A stretch of DNA of 64,000 nucleotides from Laetiporus sulphureus 93-53 (GCF_001632365.1 NW_024468515.1:620597-684596); one strand, 5' to 3'; shown: positions 10,296 through 24,979, numbered from the stretch's first letter. The notes: generated from the letters alone by a model not told the origin. Numbers and translations: made by a program.

Positions 10296-13019
10296 TCATG
10301 ATCTGTCGGACACGGACGAGGGTCGTGATGATCTCTTAAATAGACGAGACCAGAATCCCCGCGGAGTGTGTGTGGGGAGAGGAATACGTGTCGACTGCTT
10401 GATGATAGCAGACCTCTTAGAGTCTGGGACGTCGATCGCTGCTTGAGAGGCTATTGTCTCGGCTGGTTGATGTTGAGGAGGAGTGCGGGTAACGTTTCGC
10501 GGCTGCTCGACAGTTGAGTCAGTCCATATCGGAATGGCGAAGACACATGCACTTACAGTAGCAGTGGCGCCGCTGTTCCTTTTGGTAAACAACGAGAGTA
10601 AACGAGAACCCAGGGTAGGGGCAATAACGGGGGAACGGAAGCCTTGTGAGCTGTGATAGCCTACACTGGCGATAACCATGAATCCTCGGGAGTCGCCCTC
10701 GAGAAATTCGGCCGCTTCCTGGAGGGGAAAAAAGACATGAGCACGGTGGAAAAGTGAGCTTCCAGGAACATACCATGCCGTACGACAGAGAAATCTCTGC
10801 CAATTCAAAGGCCTTAGATGTGTTGCATACTGCTGTGAATTCTTCTGGCTCTATCACCTCATAGGAGGAGAGCTCCTCCAGATCGCATGCATCAAGTTTC
10901 TCTGCTTTTCCCTTGCCTTTCTTGAACGCAGCGAGAGGAGGAATGTGTTTACTGTTGTCCTTGTCCGTGTCGTCGTCCTCGTCGTCGCCATAGGAGTTGC
11001 CCATCCTGTTGTTAACATCTATGCGTTGTCTACCCTGCTGAATCAGAGAATCATCCACGAGTTCCAGAGTGTATCGCGAGGAGGAGAATGGGATGAAGTC
11101 ATCTATCCTGACTTCGCAATCTCGTGATACGTGTTTGGCGCGAGGAGCCAGGCGAAGGGAATCGCTTGGGAAGGCGCCCATAAGGATACGCCCTGCATCA
11201 AGCTCATTGTCAATCTCGAGAATCTCTATAGGACCGGCGCGCCAAGGCGCGAAGACAGCGTTGACCCAGCTGAAGCTAGGTGGAATAGCATCGTGACTAG
11301 TTGGTGCATCTACGGCACCATGTATGTGGTCGATATCTTCGTTATCGTCAAAGTTGCCGTCGTCGTCGTCGCCGTCGTCGAAAGTGGTTGCGAAGAGGCG
11401 ACTGAACAATGATAGTATGTCAGTGAAAATTGAGTTGAATGCTCCGGAACGCACTCACCCGAAAACGCGAAGGTCATCTTCGCATTCGTTCTCTGTGTTG
11501 GAGGGCTGTGTTGATAGCACAGGCCCCGCTACATATGTCACAACGTCTGCGATATGTTCCTCCTGCCAGAACTCCACTGCGCAGGAGAATCCGTCGCACG
11601 TGCCGACGATGGGCGACGCATCGACCAGAGCGTCCGGCTGCAGAGTCTTCGCAACGACATATCGAGATCGCTCTTTCGGGAAAGGAAGAGACTCTTGATC
11701 GTAGAGACTTGTAGAAGATGCATCGGGTTCATCATCATAGTCGTCATCGTCATCGTCATCTTGGTCGTCGAAGCACGCGGTGCGCGAGAACATTCGCCTA
11801 GAATGGATGGTCATCCAGATGGAGAGCCAGATCACGTCGTTAATTGACTCACTGCAAGGCGGCAAGGTCTTCATCAAATTCTCCGTCAGGAGTGGGACGA
11901 GATTCAGGAGCAGTGCTGGATTTACATGAGCAGAACTCATTGTCGGAAAAAATAGTGCTACGTACCAAGGTACTTGCAGTGCTATTGAATCAACTTGCTT
12001 CTCTTGAGGAAAGGTAACGGAACGCTTGGGCGATCCGCCCACGGTACGGCTGGGGACGTCAAAGCCCTGAGCAAGAAGTTCCGTACTCCACCAGCATTGC
12101 TCCGGCTGCATGGGAAGAGCCGATGTGCGGTTGTTCGCTGCTGCCTCACCGACAATAAGCGGAAGAGGCGCAGTGGTAGGGGCCATGTTCCTCAAAGAGC
12201 ATCGCAATTCAACTGGTGGGAAAGACACAGAAGAGGAGATAACTCACAAGTCTCTAGAAACTTCGCCAAGGACCTTTACGGCAATATTATCATAGACTGG
12301 CTTGAAGGTGCACGAAGCCGCGGCCTCTGCACCTTCACGCACGGTTGTAGTAATTTCCACGCGTGCCCGCACGTTCTTCGTGACAATTTCCACTTTAATG
12401 TCCTTCTGAGCGGCAGAATCGCGTTTGACAGGGAGAGAAGGCGTCAGATGAGTCGCTACATTCTTGGACAATGCGGGACGGGGAACGACCGGAGCACAAA
12501 TGACCGTTGGGGCTTGGGTAACCGGGCCTCGACGGATGGGAGGACGAGCAGCCGTGCAATTCGAGGAGTTGCGATGGATCGTATCGCGTGGGGACTGCGC
12601 AGGAGAGGGGACGGCGGGACGACGAACACTCACTGACGGCGTGTCAAGCGAGCGTTTCGAAGTAGCAGAAGCCTTTGAGGCAACTGCAGGAAGAGAACGA
12701 GCAGAGGCGGTCTTCGTCATACGAGCATACGACGGAACATTCTCCTTGGGAACCGACGCTGTCTTGTAGACAACACTGGTCGGCCTGGGGCTGGGGCGAG
12801 GTGTACTGGTGAGTCCATTCTGCGAAGCGATGAGCATCAGCACTTATGAGATGAGAGGCGCGCCGAACGTACCTTGCACGCGATAGCGGCGTTGTCTGTT
12901 AGTTTCCGACCAGAGAGTCGGATGAAGGAATGCTCGACAATGGGAGCCTTCTGTACCGAGGAACCGGCACGAAGCAGAGAAGGGGGGACGGGGCTGGAAG
13001 TGCGACTTGCGAAAGCCAT
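10296..13019 (-). CDS. Conserved-looking orphan protein with acidic tracts
   Basis: I do not recognise this gene. A multi-exon minus-strand model runs from ATG 13019 (MAFASRTSSPVPPSLL) to a stop at 10296. The first part is basic and Ser/Pro/Arg/Ala rich, so probably disordered. A more structured middle follows, with PMQPEQCWWSTELLAQGF and KSVTFPQE-like segments. Two strongly acidic tracts of Asp runs then occur near 11720-11765 and 11330-11390. A folded-looking part follows (EIEILEIDNELDAGRILMG type sequence, FIPFSSSRYTLELVDD). The C-terminus is basic, with FWSRLFKRSSRPSS. The join at 11455 is well supported: a GTGAGT donor preserves frame into RLFATTFDDGDDDDG. No signal peptide or membrane helix is seen. 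Nuclear location is only an inference from composition. Confidence 0.6.
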
Positions 13020-13855
13020 CTTTGTCTAGCGAGCAGGGAAACTTGCGAAGATATCTTGCAATTGACCTTGCGAGGCGAGACTGCTTGATGGTAAGAACAA
13101 TGGAAAGAGGGAGGCGGCTGAGTGAAGCATGTCGAGTGTTCACGGATGCGGCTGATAGCCGTTATGGTTCAGACCGTACAGCTAGAATTGAATTCGTGAC
13201 CATCTGTCCAAGATCTTGCGATCATAACTTCCTCGAGAAAGACTGGAGCTACTTCAAGCACAACAAGAACGCAGGGCAACTCACCTCCAATCGTCATGCT
13301 ATTTTGGAAGAACATGTCATCTACGTACGATACCAGGGCCCAAAATTTGGATATCCCAACCATGAGATTGCGCTTAAGATGTCGACAGAGATTAAAGAAC
13401 GCGAGTGATGCATGAGAGGAAGAAGCGAAGCGCAATATCTTACAAGTGATTTTCACTGCAGAACGTCAAACAGAATCTTTATGAGCCTCTTACAAAGTCG
13501 TAGTGAAGTGCGAGATAAGAGTAGGTCGCCTGCGCTCTTCATCTTGCTCCAGCCAAAGTTATACAGCTTTTGAGTGAAGATGATCACTCCGGTGAGAGAG
13601 ATATTTGACACAACATACATAGGGTTCATTTGTGAATCAAGCAGGCCACTTGAACAGGTTCAACATGATGTTGGTTTCCATATGCGGAGATGAACTCGGG
13701 CCACCTAATGCGTGGGAAATCCACTCCAATAGGCATTTCGCACTAGTACTGCTTCACGACACTTGCTTTTCGCGCTCGGCTCGGCTCAGCATATCGACAA
13801 TCTCTGGTGTTCCCACTGCTGCAAGATTTGCCGATTTAATTGAGAGGCTTTCGCC
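13020..13855. promoter_or_regulatory. Intergenic between divergent genes (orphan / PRP40)
   Basis: The 836 bp between two divergent start codons presumably contain both promoters. An open frame of 134 codons at 13007-13408 (+) overlaps the orphan start and has no family features. I see no repeat or clear motif. Confidence 0.35.
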
Positions 13856-16800
13856 ATGAACGTCTGGGTACGTAACGTACTGTGCATTGTGATGACCAAT
13901 GTTGACGTTCCGAAGACTGAGCACAGAAATCCGGAGGGACGTACTTACTGGTTCAATACAGGCACCAGGGAGAGTGTTTGGGAGAAGCCCGATGGTGTGT
14001 TGTTTTTATACGTTTTCGTATACTGTATTGAAGCTGTAATCTACAGATCTCAAGACTCCATTTGAGGTAACCAGGTTAGAATTGCCACAGCATGGACGCA
14101 ATTGACAACCACTTCGTAGCGCGCGCTGAATCAGACGAAATGGAAGGAATACTTCTCAGGAGGGAGGAAATATTACTACAACGTGTGTCTGGATGCATTG
14201 TGATGCTGCTCTCACTTATGACAATCCTCGACAGACCGAGACGAAGGAGTCTAAGTGGGATATGCCCGACGAACTCATCCTGCTCCTGGAGAAGGTAGAG
14301 AAGGAAGGCAAGGCGGCTCAACAGCCGAACAATGCTTTGGTGTTAGTACCATCGTTCAGCTGTACAACTCGAATGCTAACGTTCTTGATCATCACTCCAG
14401 AGCACCGGCCTTCACGTCGGCAGGGAACCTCGGGACCCCAATGCAAGGTGCACCTGCTGCTCTGGGAGGGACTGACCAATCCTTATCCGCCCCCGGTTCT
14501 CAGACGCATCCGAACGGACACATTGGCGAGCTAGCTGTTGGCATGCACACGGGCGCCCTACCGTTCGCGCCGACCAGCGTATTGCCTCCGCGCCCCAACA
14601 TGCCTGATGATCCCGTCATTCCTCACAATGGGTTTGCGACAGTCGAGGAAGGAGAGAAGGCGTTTACTCATCTTTTACGCAAGGCTGGTGTGGATGCGAA
14701 CTGGACTTGGGATCAGACGATGCGTGCCTGCATTACTGATCCACTTTACAAAGCGTTGAACACGCTCGCCGAAAAGAAGGCCTGTTGGCAAAAGGTACGC
14801 ATATACCGCTGTGACGCACAACATCTGATAGCGACTAACAATTGGGTGGCTCCCAACAGTATACGGACGCTTTACGTGCTAAGGAGCAGGAGGAGCGCGA
14901 TGCTCGCTTGTCTAAGTTGCGTCCTGCCATTCGAAACATGCTAAAGGGCAATCCAAACGTGTTCCACTACACTACATTCGCTACCGCAGATAGACTATTT
15001 GCACAGCATCCTATCTGGCAGCAGGCGAAATTTGAGGCCGAGCGAAGGCTGATCTTCGAAGAATACGTCAATGAGCTGAAGCAGCGCGAAGTGGTGCGTG
15101 ACCATCACCGTCATGATTGGAATGACTTCAGACGGGCTCTTCCATGCTCATATCATTTACATGATTTCATAGCAAGAGAGCCGTGCATCCCGTGCTCGCA
15201 GTGTCTCGAAGATTGTCGCGTTGTACAAACGGCTTGATGTGGACGTGACCACGCGCTGGCGCCAGGCTCACCAAATGGTGCTTGATTCAGACGAGTGGAA
15301 AGATGACCCAGAGTTGCAGAAGCTGCCCACACTGGACATACTGCTTGCATTCGAGGACTACAGCCGTGTGCGTGAGCGTGAGTTCGAAGAGCAAATGCGG
15401 CGTGCGCAGGTGGAGAAGACTCGCAAGGAGCGCAAGGCGCGAGAGGCGTTCAGGGTGCGTCTCAATCCTCCTCACCGTCTGCTTCTATTGTTCGATGTGA
15501 TATATCAAACTGTCTTAACCAACGTAGGAGCTCCTTCAGAGCCTAGTCAAGTCCGGCCAAATCAAGGCCCGCACCAAGTGGAAGGAGGTCTATCCCGTCT
15601 TCTCGGAAGACTCGCGCTACCTCAACATGCTCGGCAACCCGGGCTCCAATCCTCTTGAGCTATTTTGGGATGTCATAGACGAATTCGATCAGCAGCTCGA
15701 TGCGAAGATCGACACCGTCGAGGGTGCAATGCGGCGCCACAATCGGAACCTGGAGCTACAGCAGGCCAAGCCCGAGGGCGAGAAGGCCGAAGGCCAGGAA
15801 GCTACGGATGGCGGTGTGAAGCTATTCAAGATCGGTCCCGAGACGACGGAGGAAGCATTCATGGTAGTCATGAAGGCGGAGGAGGATGATGCTATGCGCA
15901 AGCTATCGCAAGCGGATCTCAAGGAAGCATACAATACGGTGAGTAGATCCAAGACGCGTGCCATTATATTGTCGTCTCATTGAATGCGGTTCTAGCTATA
16001 TCTACAAGCTGTCAAGCAGCAGGCGGACGAGAAACGTCGTGCGGAGAGAAAGCAGCGCCACCTGCAGGACGACTTTCGCTATGCCCTTAAGAAGCTCCCT
16101 GAGCCTCTGGATCTCAACCTGTCATATGAAGAGGTATATATTACTAGTAGTGCTTTTGTTATAATGCGCTTATATTCTGTTTTCCAGGCTGTTCAGTTCA
16201 TGCAAGATTTGCCTGAGTTCAAAGCGATTGAAGAAGAGGAAGGCAGGAGAGCCGCTCACGCCAAGTTTGTCAAACGACAGAAGGCACGTTTGACTCACGC
16301 CAAGAGATTCCTTGTGACTCATATTTACTGATAGGAACGCCTGCGGGAACGCGAACGAGAAGCTTCTGAGGACGGCGGCTCCACAACGAGTCGTAAACGC
16401 AAGGAGCCGTCCAAGGACGAACAGGAACGCGGTCGGGATCATCGAGAGAAGGACAGGGAATTAGAGCACCACGACAAACGAACCCATCGCGTCCACGATG
16501 AATATGATAGCCACGGTCGTCGCTCATCCAGAGACTATGCAAACGTACGCGATCGCGACTACCCGAGAGAAAAGGCATATGCTGGACGCGAGAAGGAAAG
16601 AGAGAAGGAGAAGGACAGGGACTATGCGTACAGGTCGTCCCGGCACCACAAAGAATACGAAAGGGACGATAGGCGGCGAGATAGACGAGGCTCGCGCGCC
16701 GACTACGATGCCTATGGAGGCCGAGAGTGGGACGACGGTGCTGGACCGCCTCCACCGCCTCTAGCGCAATATCGCGAGGATAGAGAGAGGAGTGCTTCTC

Positions 16801-17027
16801 TCTACCATGAAGACCCTCGAGAAAAGAGAGATCGGACCATATATGAGGACCGATTGTACGAGGAAAGGCCGGACAAGGTACACAATACTTTCACGTCTCG
16901 CGATGATGTGCTGAAAAATGTGCCATAGAAAGCAAGATACAGCGTGCCTCCCGAAGCATCAGTGGAGGAGGCACCGAAGCAAGAGCCTCCTGCGCGTGCA
17001 GAGACTCCTGAGGAGGGCGAGATTTGA
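13856..17027 (+). CDS. PRP40: Pre-mRNA-processing factor PRP40 (WW and FF domains)
   Basis: A U1 snRNP-associated splicing factor that bridges the 5' splice site and the branch-site protein BBP/SF1. About ten exons are present. The first coding exon is just 12 nt (MNVW) and is joined to the first WW domain ([19 protein letters not shown]). The second WW domain follows ([23 protein letters not shown]). After a Pro-rich linker come several FF domains, such as [18 protein letters not shown] with HPIWQQAKF, and [20 protein letters not shown]. The C-terminus, from about 16340, is an Arg/Asp/Glu/Ser-rich RS-like tail with many RDRD and REKE repeats. The final exon ends at a TGA at 17027. The short stretch between the two WW domains is uncertain because a few residues usually present there are not found. 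Confidence 0.9.
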
Positions 17028-17086
17028 TGCGTACGCGCGCTGAGCATGGGCGCCTCGGAGGAATGTCTGTTAGCTGTCCTACTGAT

Positions 17087-17586
17087 CTACAATACAATGT
17101 CGATTGGCCCGATTCTGAGACGTGTATATTCCTGCTTGTGTGTGACTCTTCTCTGGTAGCCTTTTCTCCTCTTCTTCTTGAAGATCATCTCCATCTTTCC
17201 CTTTGTGTGCTCGACCACAGTTGCCTCCACCTTGACTTTCTCTGGTGGGAGGACGGGGTTGCCGCGCACGGTGTACTCACGCGAGCCGACTTCGTGAATC
17301 TCGGAGAGCTGGAGTATGTCGCCGACGCGTACGTCTTTGAGACGAGGGACGGTGAGGAGGTCCCTCGGCGCGAGGAGATACTTGCGGCCTGCGACGGACG
17401 CGACGACGTACTTGGACGGCTGTGAGCGGAGAAGGGAGAATGCGCTCGGCAAGGTGGTCACGGTTTCTGTATGAAGAGCGCGACGTGCAACTGCACAAAG
17501 TGCGGCAGCAGCGGCAGAGGCAATAATTGAGTGCAACGTCGTGCAGACGAGATCCATTGTCACGCACGTCTGAAGAGACTCGCCAT
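17087..17586 (-). CDS. MRPL21: Mitochondrial ribosomal protein bL21m
   Basis: A large-subunit protein of the mitochondrial ribosome. Two exons, 17586-17568 and 17490-17087, sum to 423 nt, 140 residues. The 19-nt first exon gives MASLFRRL, which continues into ARRALHTET after a GTGCGT...GCAG intron. This makes an Arg-rich, acid-free mitochondrial presequence. The bL21 core follows: KYVVASVAGRKYLL, then VGDILQLSEI, NPVLPPEKVKVEATVVEHT, and the diagnostic KRRKGYQRRVTHKQEYTRL ending in IGPI. A longer unspliced frame to 17671 exists, but it lacks a presequence-like start. Its 3' end is only 59 bp from the convergent PRP40 stop, and it is head-to-head with ATP1. Confidence 0.9.
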
Positions 17587-17804
17587 GGCCGATGGGAAGG
17601 ACAGCGGCGGCAAAGTCGGGAACGCTTGCGGCGGAATGGTCGGAGATTCCGGGCGCATGGGAAAAATGCACGCTGAGCTGAGTCGGAGTGTAAATATCGG
17701 GTTACGTAAGGGAAGGCATCTGGATTCCGAGTTCACCCATAGCGACTGCACGTCAACGAACGACTTCATTCCCTCGTCCTCCCCTTCACTTTTCTTCGAC
17801 CCTC
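17587..17804. promoter_or_regulatory. Bidirectional promoter, bL21m / ATP1
   Basis: Only 218 bp separate the start codons of two nuclear genes for mitochondrial proteins, so they probably share regulation. The gap contains a perfect 8-bp palindrome, TTACGTAA, at 17702-17709. That is the consensus of AP-1/ATF-type bZIP factors such as yeast Yap1. Its use here is an inference. Confidence 0.5.
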
Positions 17805-20031
<2,227 letters not shown>

Positions 20032-20333
20032 AATGTTAATTGCCTGTGAGGTCCAAAATGGTCTGTTTTCACACTACGCATCCGTCTGTTTTCATGATGC
20101 CAATGAAATAGGATGGTTGTAAAACCTAGCTTGTATTTCAGAATATAAATTGCTGAGACACTCTTATACAACAGTGGACCAGTGAGTGAGCGCAGAAACC
20201 CCGGCTTATAGGGCGCTCCCGTGCATGGAGTTTACCATTCAGAGTGCAGCGTCGCGCTGTTCAACAGAAGAGAAAGCTCGAAAATCCACCAGAAACCAAA
20301 CAGCGCGAAAATCGTCCGTATAAGAATAGAAGA
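20032..20333. other. Intergenic between convergent genes
   Basis: This gap of 302 bases separates ATP1 from the convergent DUF2408 gene. It is taken as the two terminator regions. No reading frame or repeat is recognised. Confidence 0.4.
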
Positions 20334-23300
20334 CTACGCCCGCTCTTCTTCCTCCTCCGGCGGGTCGTCGAAGACGTCTTCGTCTTCGTCCTCATCTCCG
20401 TACACCTCATCTTCGCCTTCCTCCATGGCTTCTTTTAGCTATATCCAGCGTCAGATATGGGAGCAAATATAAGTAGCAGTAGCATACCATCTCCAACAGT
20501 TCATGGCATTCGTTTAGATGAGCCATCACGATACCCTGTCCCTCGGGAATCGACCCGTCTACTCCGACGAACTTGCCGTCTTTTCGCATGGAGTCGATCT
20601 GATAGAGAGCTAGCTGATACTAACGAAGTGCGATACCGTTAGCACACACATCGTCAAACCGTAGACAACTTCAAGACTATCGTCGTTTGAAGTACGACTA
20701 GCAGTATATACAGCGCAGGTGATGATAGATGACGCACAGGATAGAGATCTCGTGGAGAGAAAGGACCCCCGTATTTCAACACTTCATTCAAACATTTCTT
20801 CACGGTGGAGAGCTTGTTCGCCTAAAGGGTAGTGGTTAATAACGAGTAGCTCGTTGGTGCAACAGTCGTCGATGCTTACGATAGGCATCAACTCCTCCGA
20901 GACTGGTTCACTCGACGATAGCAAGCGATAGATCAAGCCATAACATCGCCGAAGCAGGTAAAGCAATACCTGACCAGTATTGTCAGTATACGTTGCCAGA
21001 ACGAATCGATGGGACCTACATATTGCCCCGACGGACGGTTGCCGTCGGCATCGACGAACTTGCCATCAACCCGCATCTTGTCGATCTCCTGCAGACTCAA
21101 GCTGTAGTTCCAGAGGTCTGTCTCACGAAGACTCCAGCGGTGAGTCAAAACCTGCAGGCCAACATGTTAGCTGTATGAACATGGAAGTTCAAGCGGTCGC
21201 AGTTCCATACCAGCTGCTCCAGCTCTCGCCGCATCTCGCTGAGCCTGTCATAGATCGGCTTGAGAGACGAGGCTACATATTTCGAATCATCTTGCGCACG
21301 GATCTCCTGTGCAATCTCGAAGCACTCTTCAAGGAGAGACGAACAGATGGCTTGCGATGCTGGCACCGTGCCACCGGGACCTAAGAACTTGCCATCCACT
21401 CGCTTCCTGATAGGGCGATTGACGAATGCGCGTATTCAGCAATCGTGTGCAGGAGGTACAGGGAAGGTCGCAGAGAAAATGTCGGTGAGGAACACGCGAA
21501 AGTGTAGCCGAGTATACGAAAACGTTGGAGTGGTTAATAACGTTGACGTCGCAATCATAACTGGAAAGGGTACTCAACGAATCTATCTTGCGCAGTTCCT
21601 CCATGATCGCCTTCAATTCTGCCTTGGTTCTGGAGCCTTCCTTCTCTTTCGCAACCTCCGCCTTGGGTGTTGAGCCCTTCGTTGGTGTCTTCGCCTCCAA
21701 ATCGCTTGCCGTATCATTAATGCTAGCGGCATATTCCGGAAATGGTGTGCTTTCTCTTGAAGGCACCTTCATAGGGGTAGACTCGTTTGACTTGACAACA
21801 AAGGCGTTGGCATGCTCTATTTCTCTTGCAGTTTCCTTAGCAGCCAAAGCAACCAACTGCCGTCGGATATTGACGAGACGTTCATGAATGGGTACAAGTT
21901 CGGGCGAAAGTACTGCTAGTGACTCCTGCAGGCGTCTCAATACGTTCTCTGTGCGTGTAAGGTTAGCAATTAATCGACAAGGACACACATAAAGAATCAC
22001 GAGATCACGACGTTAACCAGATACGTGGAGAAGCCAGGGTAGAGGATCCTCAACAGCAATGACTTGGAAGGTTACTTACCGCATTCGTTCAGCTGCCTCT
22101 CTAATAGGGTGGTCATCGCCACCGGATGTCTCCCGCTGTCAGCATCATGCCGAACAATCGCCCTACATGAAAGAAGTCAGTCAATATCCTAAGTTAGACG
22201 TGCGGAGTAGGATGCCCTAATTACAAGGTGTCCGCGCAGCCTCTTGAGAGGTTGCTTCATAGCATGATGTCCTACCTGCCAGGTCTGCTCAGCTCCACAC
22301 GCCAGACAAAAAGCAACCCCTCTGAGAGCCACTGGAACAACGAACGTAATGAGACGAAGAGCACACGCACCGTAACTCGGCTAGCCGCCGGTGGAACGGC
22401 GCGAGGTCGGACTCGTTGTAGATTCCTGACTCATCCATATGCTCTAGTATTTGCTGGAAGACATAGTGATTAGATTTGCACGCAGTAGCAATGAGGACAT
22501 AGAAGACGGAGAATCCGGGTATGTGTATGCACATCATTAGCGCGCCAGAATGGGAATGTGAATCCTACGCAGTGCTTCCGCATGAACAGCAGTTCAGTCA
22601 TTTTATACCACTCCAGGAAGCCTGCACGGGCTCGCACACTGGTGATAGAGATGGAGAAAGAGCCTAGTACGCAATCGCTGAATGTGTCTGTGAAAGCTCT
22701 TGCCACTCACGCGCCGCTCGGTCCTTCAACCGGAGCCTGCTACTTTCCCATGCATAGAGAGACCGACCTTAGCGGCCTTTCCAGTCTCTTGATGGATCCA
22801 GACTGAGAAAATATAGACCGTGGCCGACGATCGTCCTATTGGGGACTAATAGGTCCAATAGCACGGAGAATATCCTCGGCCCCTGATCGCGCCAAGAGAA
22901 CACCAACAGTCAAAAAAATTGATGTTACGGCAAGGAAGCTTCCGAATGGCGGTACGTTTCTCGCGACGGATAGAAGATCCGGACACTGTACAATTAGCTG
23001 GAAATCGAAGTGAAGACGCAAGGCAGACATCAAGGCGATGGCATTCCCTGCCTTACCACTTCAAGAATGGGCCACATTCGAGACTCCAGCAAATGCGCGT
23101 TGGCGGCATTGGTGGGAATGCAGCAGACAGACCGAAGAGGACACAAAAGATTACTGCGGGCGCAACGACTCACCCGCATGCTAGCAATTTGACTGTATGT
23201 TGCAGGACATTCCTTCGTTCTCCCGATCGTCAGGAAGAACAAAGATAGGAGGTTGAATACATCGGCCAACGTGGTGTCCAGTCGGTTGTTGTAGGTCGTG

Positions 23301-23693
23301 TTCTCGTCTCGAACTTCATTCAATCGCGTCACTGTAGGCGTAGCATGAGTCAACAGAATCCATCGTCCACGAGGGCTTTGCAGCGATACAACATCGCGTG
23401 GACTCAGGAGTATAGATGAGTGCGAACCTTGACGAATGATAGCCTGATATAATGCATTGACGTCGGATGGCTTGATGTACTCTCCTCTGTCCTTCTTCAA
23501 GGCTGTGAGTCGGTTGCGGATGCTGAGAAGTTGCGATAATCAGCGACCACGACTATACCATGAGCCAAGGAACCTTTTCACTTTATGACGGCCTCAAGGA
23601 TGGGCAGCTCTGCGCAATATGACACTTAGGGTGATCAGCACTACATGCGATTAGCTTGCTCAACATACCCTCCTGGGTTACGGGCGCCGACAT
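20334..23693 (-). CDS. DUF2408-type fungal protein (possible Cub1 relative)
   Basis: A fungal-specific protein of unknown biochemical function. I assign it to the DUF2408 family from memory of its motif, and yeast Cub1 is a possible relative. It has more than ten exons, from ATG 23693 (MSAPVTQEELPILEAVI) to a stop at 20334. The hallmark DGKF repeat occurs three times: VDGKFLGPGGTVP near 21390, MRVDGKFVDADGNRPSGQ near 21060 and MRKDGKFVGVDGSIPEGQ near 20580. Each is associated with a helical segment such as LNECHELLEML. Other helical parts include LKKDRGEYIKPSDVNALYQ and ESGIYNESDLAPFHRRLAEL. A Ser/Thr/Pro linker with STP repeats sits near 21650-21800, and the C-terminus is a strongly acidic Glu/Asp tail. 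The exon structure between about 22450 and 23170 is not resolved. Confidence 0.7.
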
Positions 23694-23981
23694 GCCGGGT
23701 ATTCGATATTGTCTATGGCCTCGATGGCGGCTCGTACAGTGCTGGAAATGTCCCCGCCGTCGTTGGCGATATTGCGGACAGTAATATTGTGGCTCTCACT
23801 GAAGGAGTCAGATGGTCTGGGCCAAAGCGCGCGCACGCATGAACGGCATCGCCACGTGCTATTGCTCGTTTCGGGAGTATTCCCACGGCTGATACTTTAT
23901 CAATGAACAGCGTGTAGCACTGCCGGCGACCTACAACCCCTACGTCTACCTATTTACCACATCAACTGCCGACACGACAAC
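23694..23981. promoter_or_regulatory. Bidirectional promoter, DUF2408 gene / tropomyosin
   Basis: The start codons of the two divergent genes are 288 bp apart, so this stretch should contain both promoters. No specific motif is claimed. Confidence 0.45.
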
Positions 23982-24647
23982 ATGGAGAGAATCAAGGAGG
24001 TGCGTTCAGCACTCAATCGTTGCTGTGCGGTCGCATTGACGCGCTGAAATCAAACCCTAGCGTCTTCAATCCCTTCGCGCTGAGGCCGACAACGCGGTCG
24101 CTCGCGCCGAGGAGGCTGAGGCGAAGAACAAGAAGCTTGAGCAAGTGCTGCTCGAGAAGGACCAGGAGATCACATCTCTCCAACACAAGCTGTCGGTGAT
24201 GGACGCCGATCTCGAGAAAGCGGAGGGCAAGGTCGCCGAAATGAAGGCTGCGCAGGAGGAGGGTGACCAGAGCAAGACAATTAACGAGGGTCTGCAGCGG
24301 AAGATCCAGCTGCTTGAGGAGGAGCTTGACGCTGCAGACAAGAATTTGAAGGATGCGATGGAGAAGTGAGACCCAGCGCTCGATGTCACGATCTTGTCTG
24401 ATGCGTTGTGCTACGTACAGACTGAGACAGGTGGATGTCAAGGCGGAGCACTTCGAGCGGCAGGTCCAACGGCTCGAGCAGGAACGCGATCAATGGGAGA
24501 AGAAGTACGAAGTGCGTGTTGAGACTGACAGTGATGATGTGGCGGCCTCACTGACCCGACATTATCCGCAATCAGGAAGCACAAACCAAGTATCGCGAGT
24601 CGAAAGCCGAACTCGACGATCTCGTGGCCAACATGGAAGGACTCTGA
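23982..24647 (+). CDS. TPM1: Tropomyosin (fungal Cdc8/Tpm type)
   Basis: A coiled-coil actin-filament stabiliser acting in actin cables and the cytokinetic ring. Four exons, 23982-23999, 24061-24365, 24421-24511 and 24576-24647, sum to 486 nt. The product is 161 residues, as long as fission yeast Cdc8. The whole protein is a heptad-rich, highly charged coiled coil with no Pro, for example RAEADNAVARAEEAEAKNKK and KIQLLEEELDAADKNLKDAM, and it ends in DDLVANMEGL. The first exon has only 18 nt (MERIKE), matching the short N-terminus of fungal tropomyosins. N-terminal acetylation status cannot be told from sequence. Identification is firm from length, composition and motif order. Confidence 0.93.
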
Positions 24648-24979
24648 TCAAAGGTCTCGCTGTACAATACACGTCTCACATTGCATACCACTCGGATGGT
24701 GCTCGGATGGTATATCCGGTGCCTCCTTTCCTGCGGATCACTGCCTCTTAGCCATCGTCACGACCATATACTTCCACGTTACCTTACGCCTGCGGTCTGC
24801 CTTTGCTGTCTACCTATGATACTCTTAAATCAACTGAAGGTCAATTCACCATGCAACACCATACACGCAAAGAACTTTCCGAGCTCTCGTCGATGGACAA
24901 GTGGAACAGATACAATCGCTGAGCCATCCGCGGTAAAATTACAGTGCTGCAAGGTGTACAAGGTGACGGCACAAGCTGT
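24648..24979. other. Intergenic between convergent genes
   Basis: This gap of 332 bases separates the convergent tropomyosin and MsrB genes. It is taken as their 3' UTRs and terminators. Nothing else is recognised. Confidence 0.4.

Noticed and set aside
13007..13408. Plus-strand open frame of 134 codons
   Set aside because: It overlaps the start of the orphan gene on the other strand, and its composition shows no domain-like pattern.
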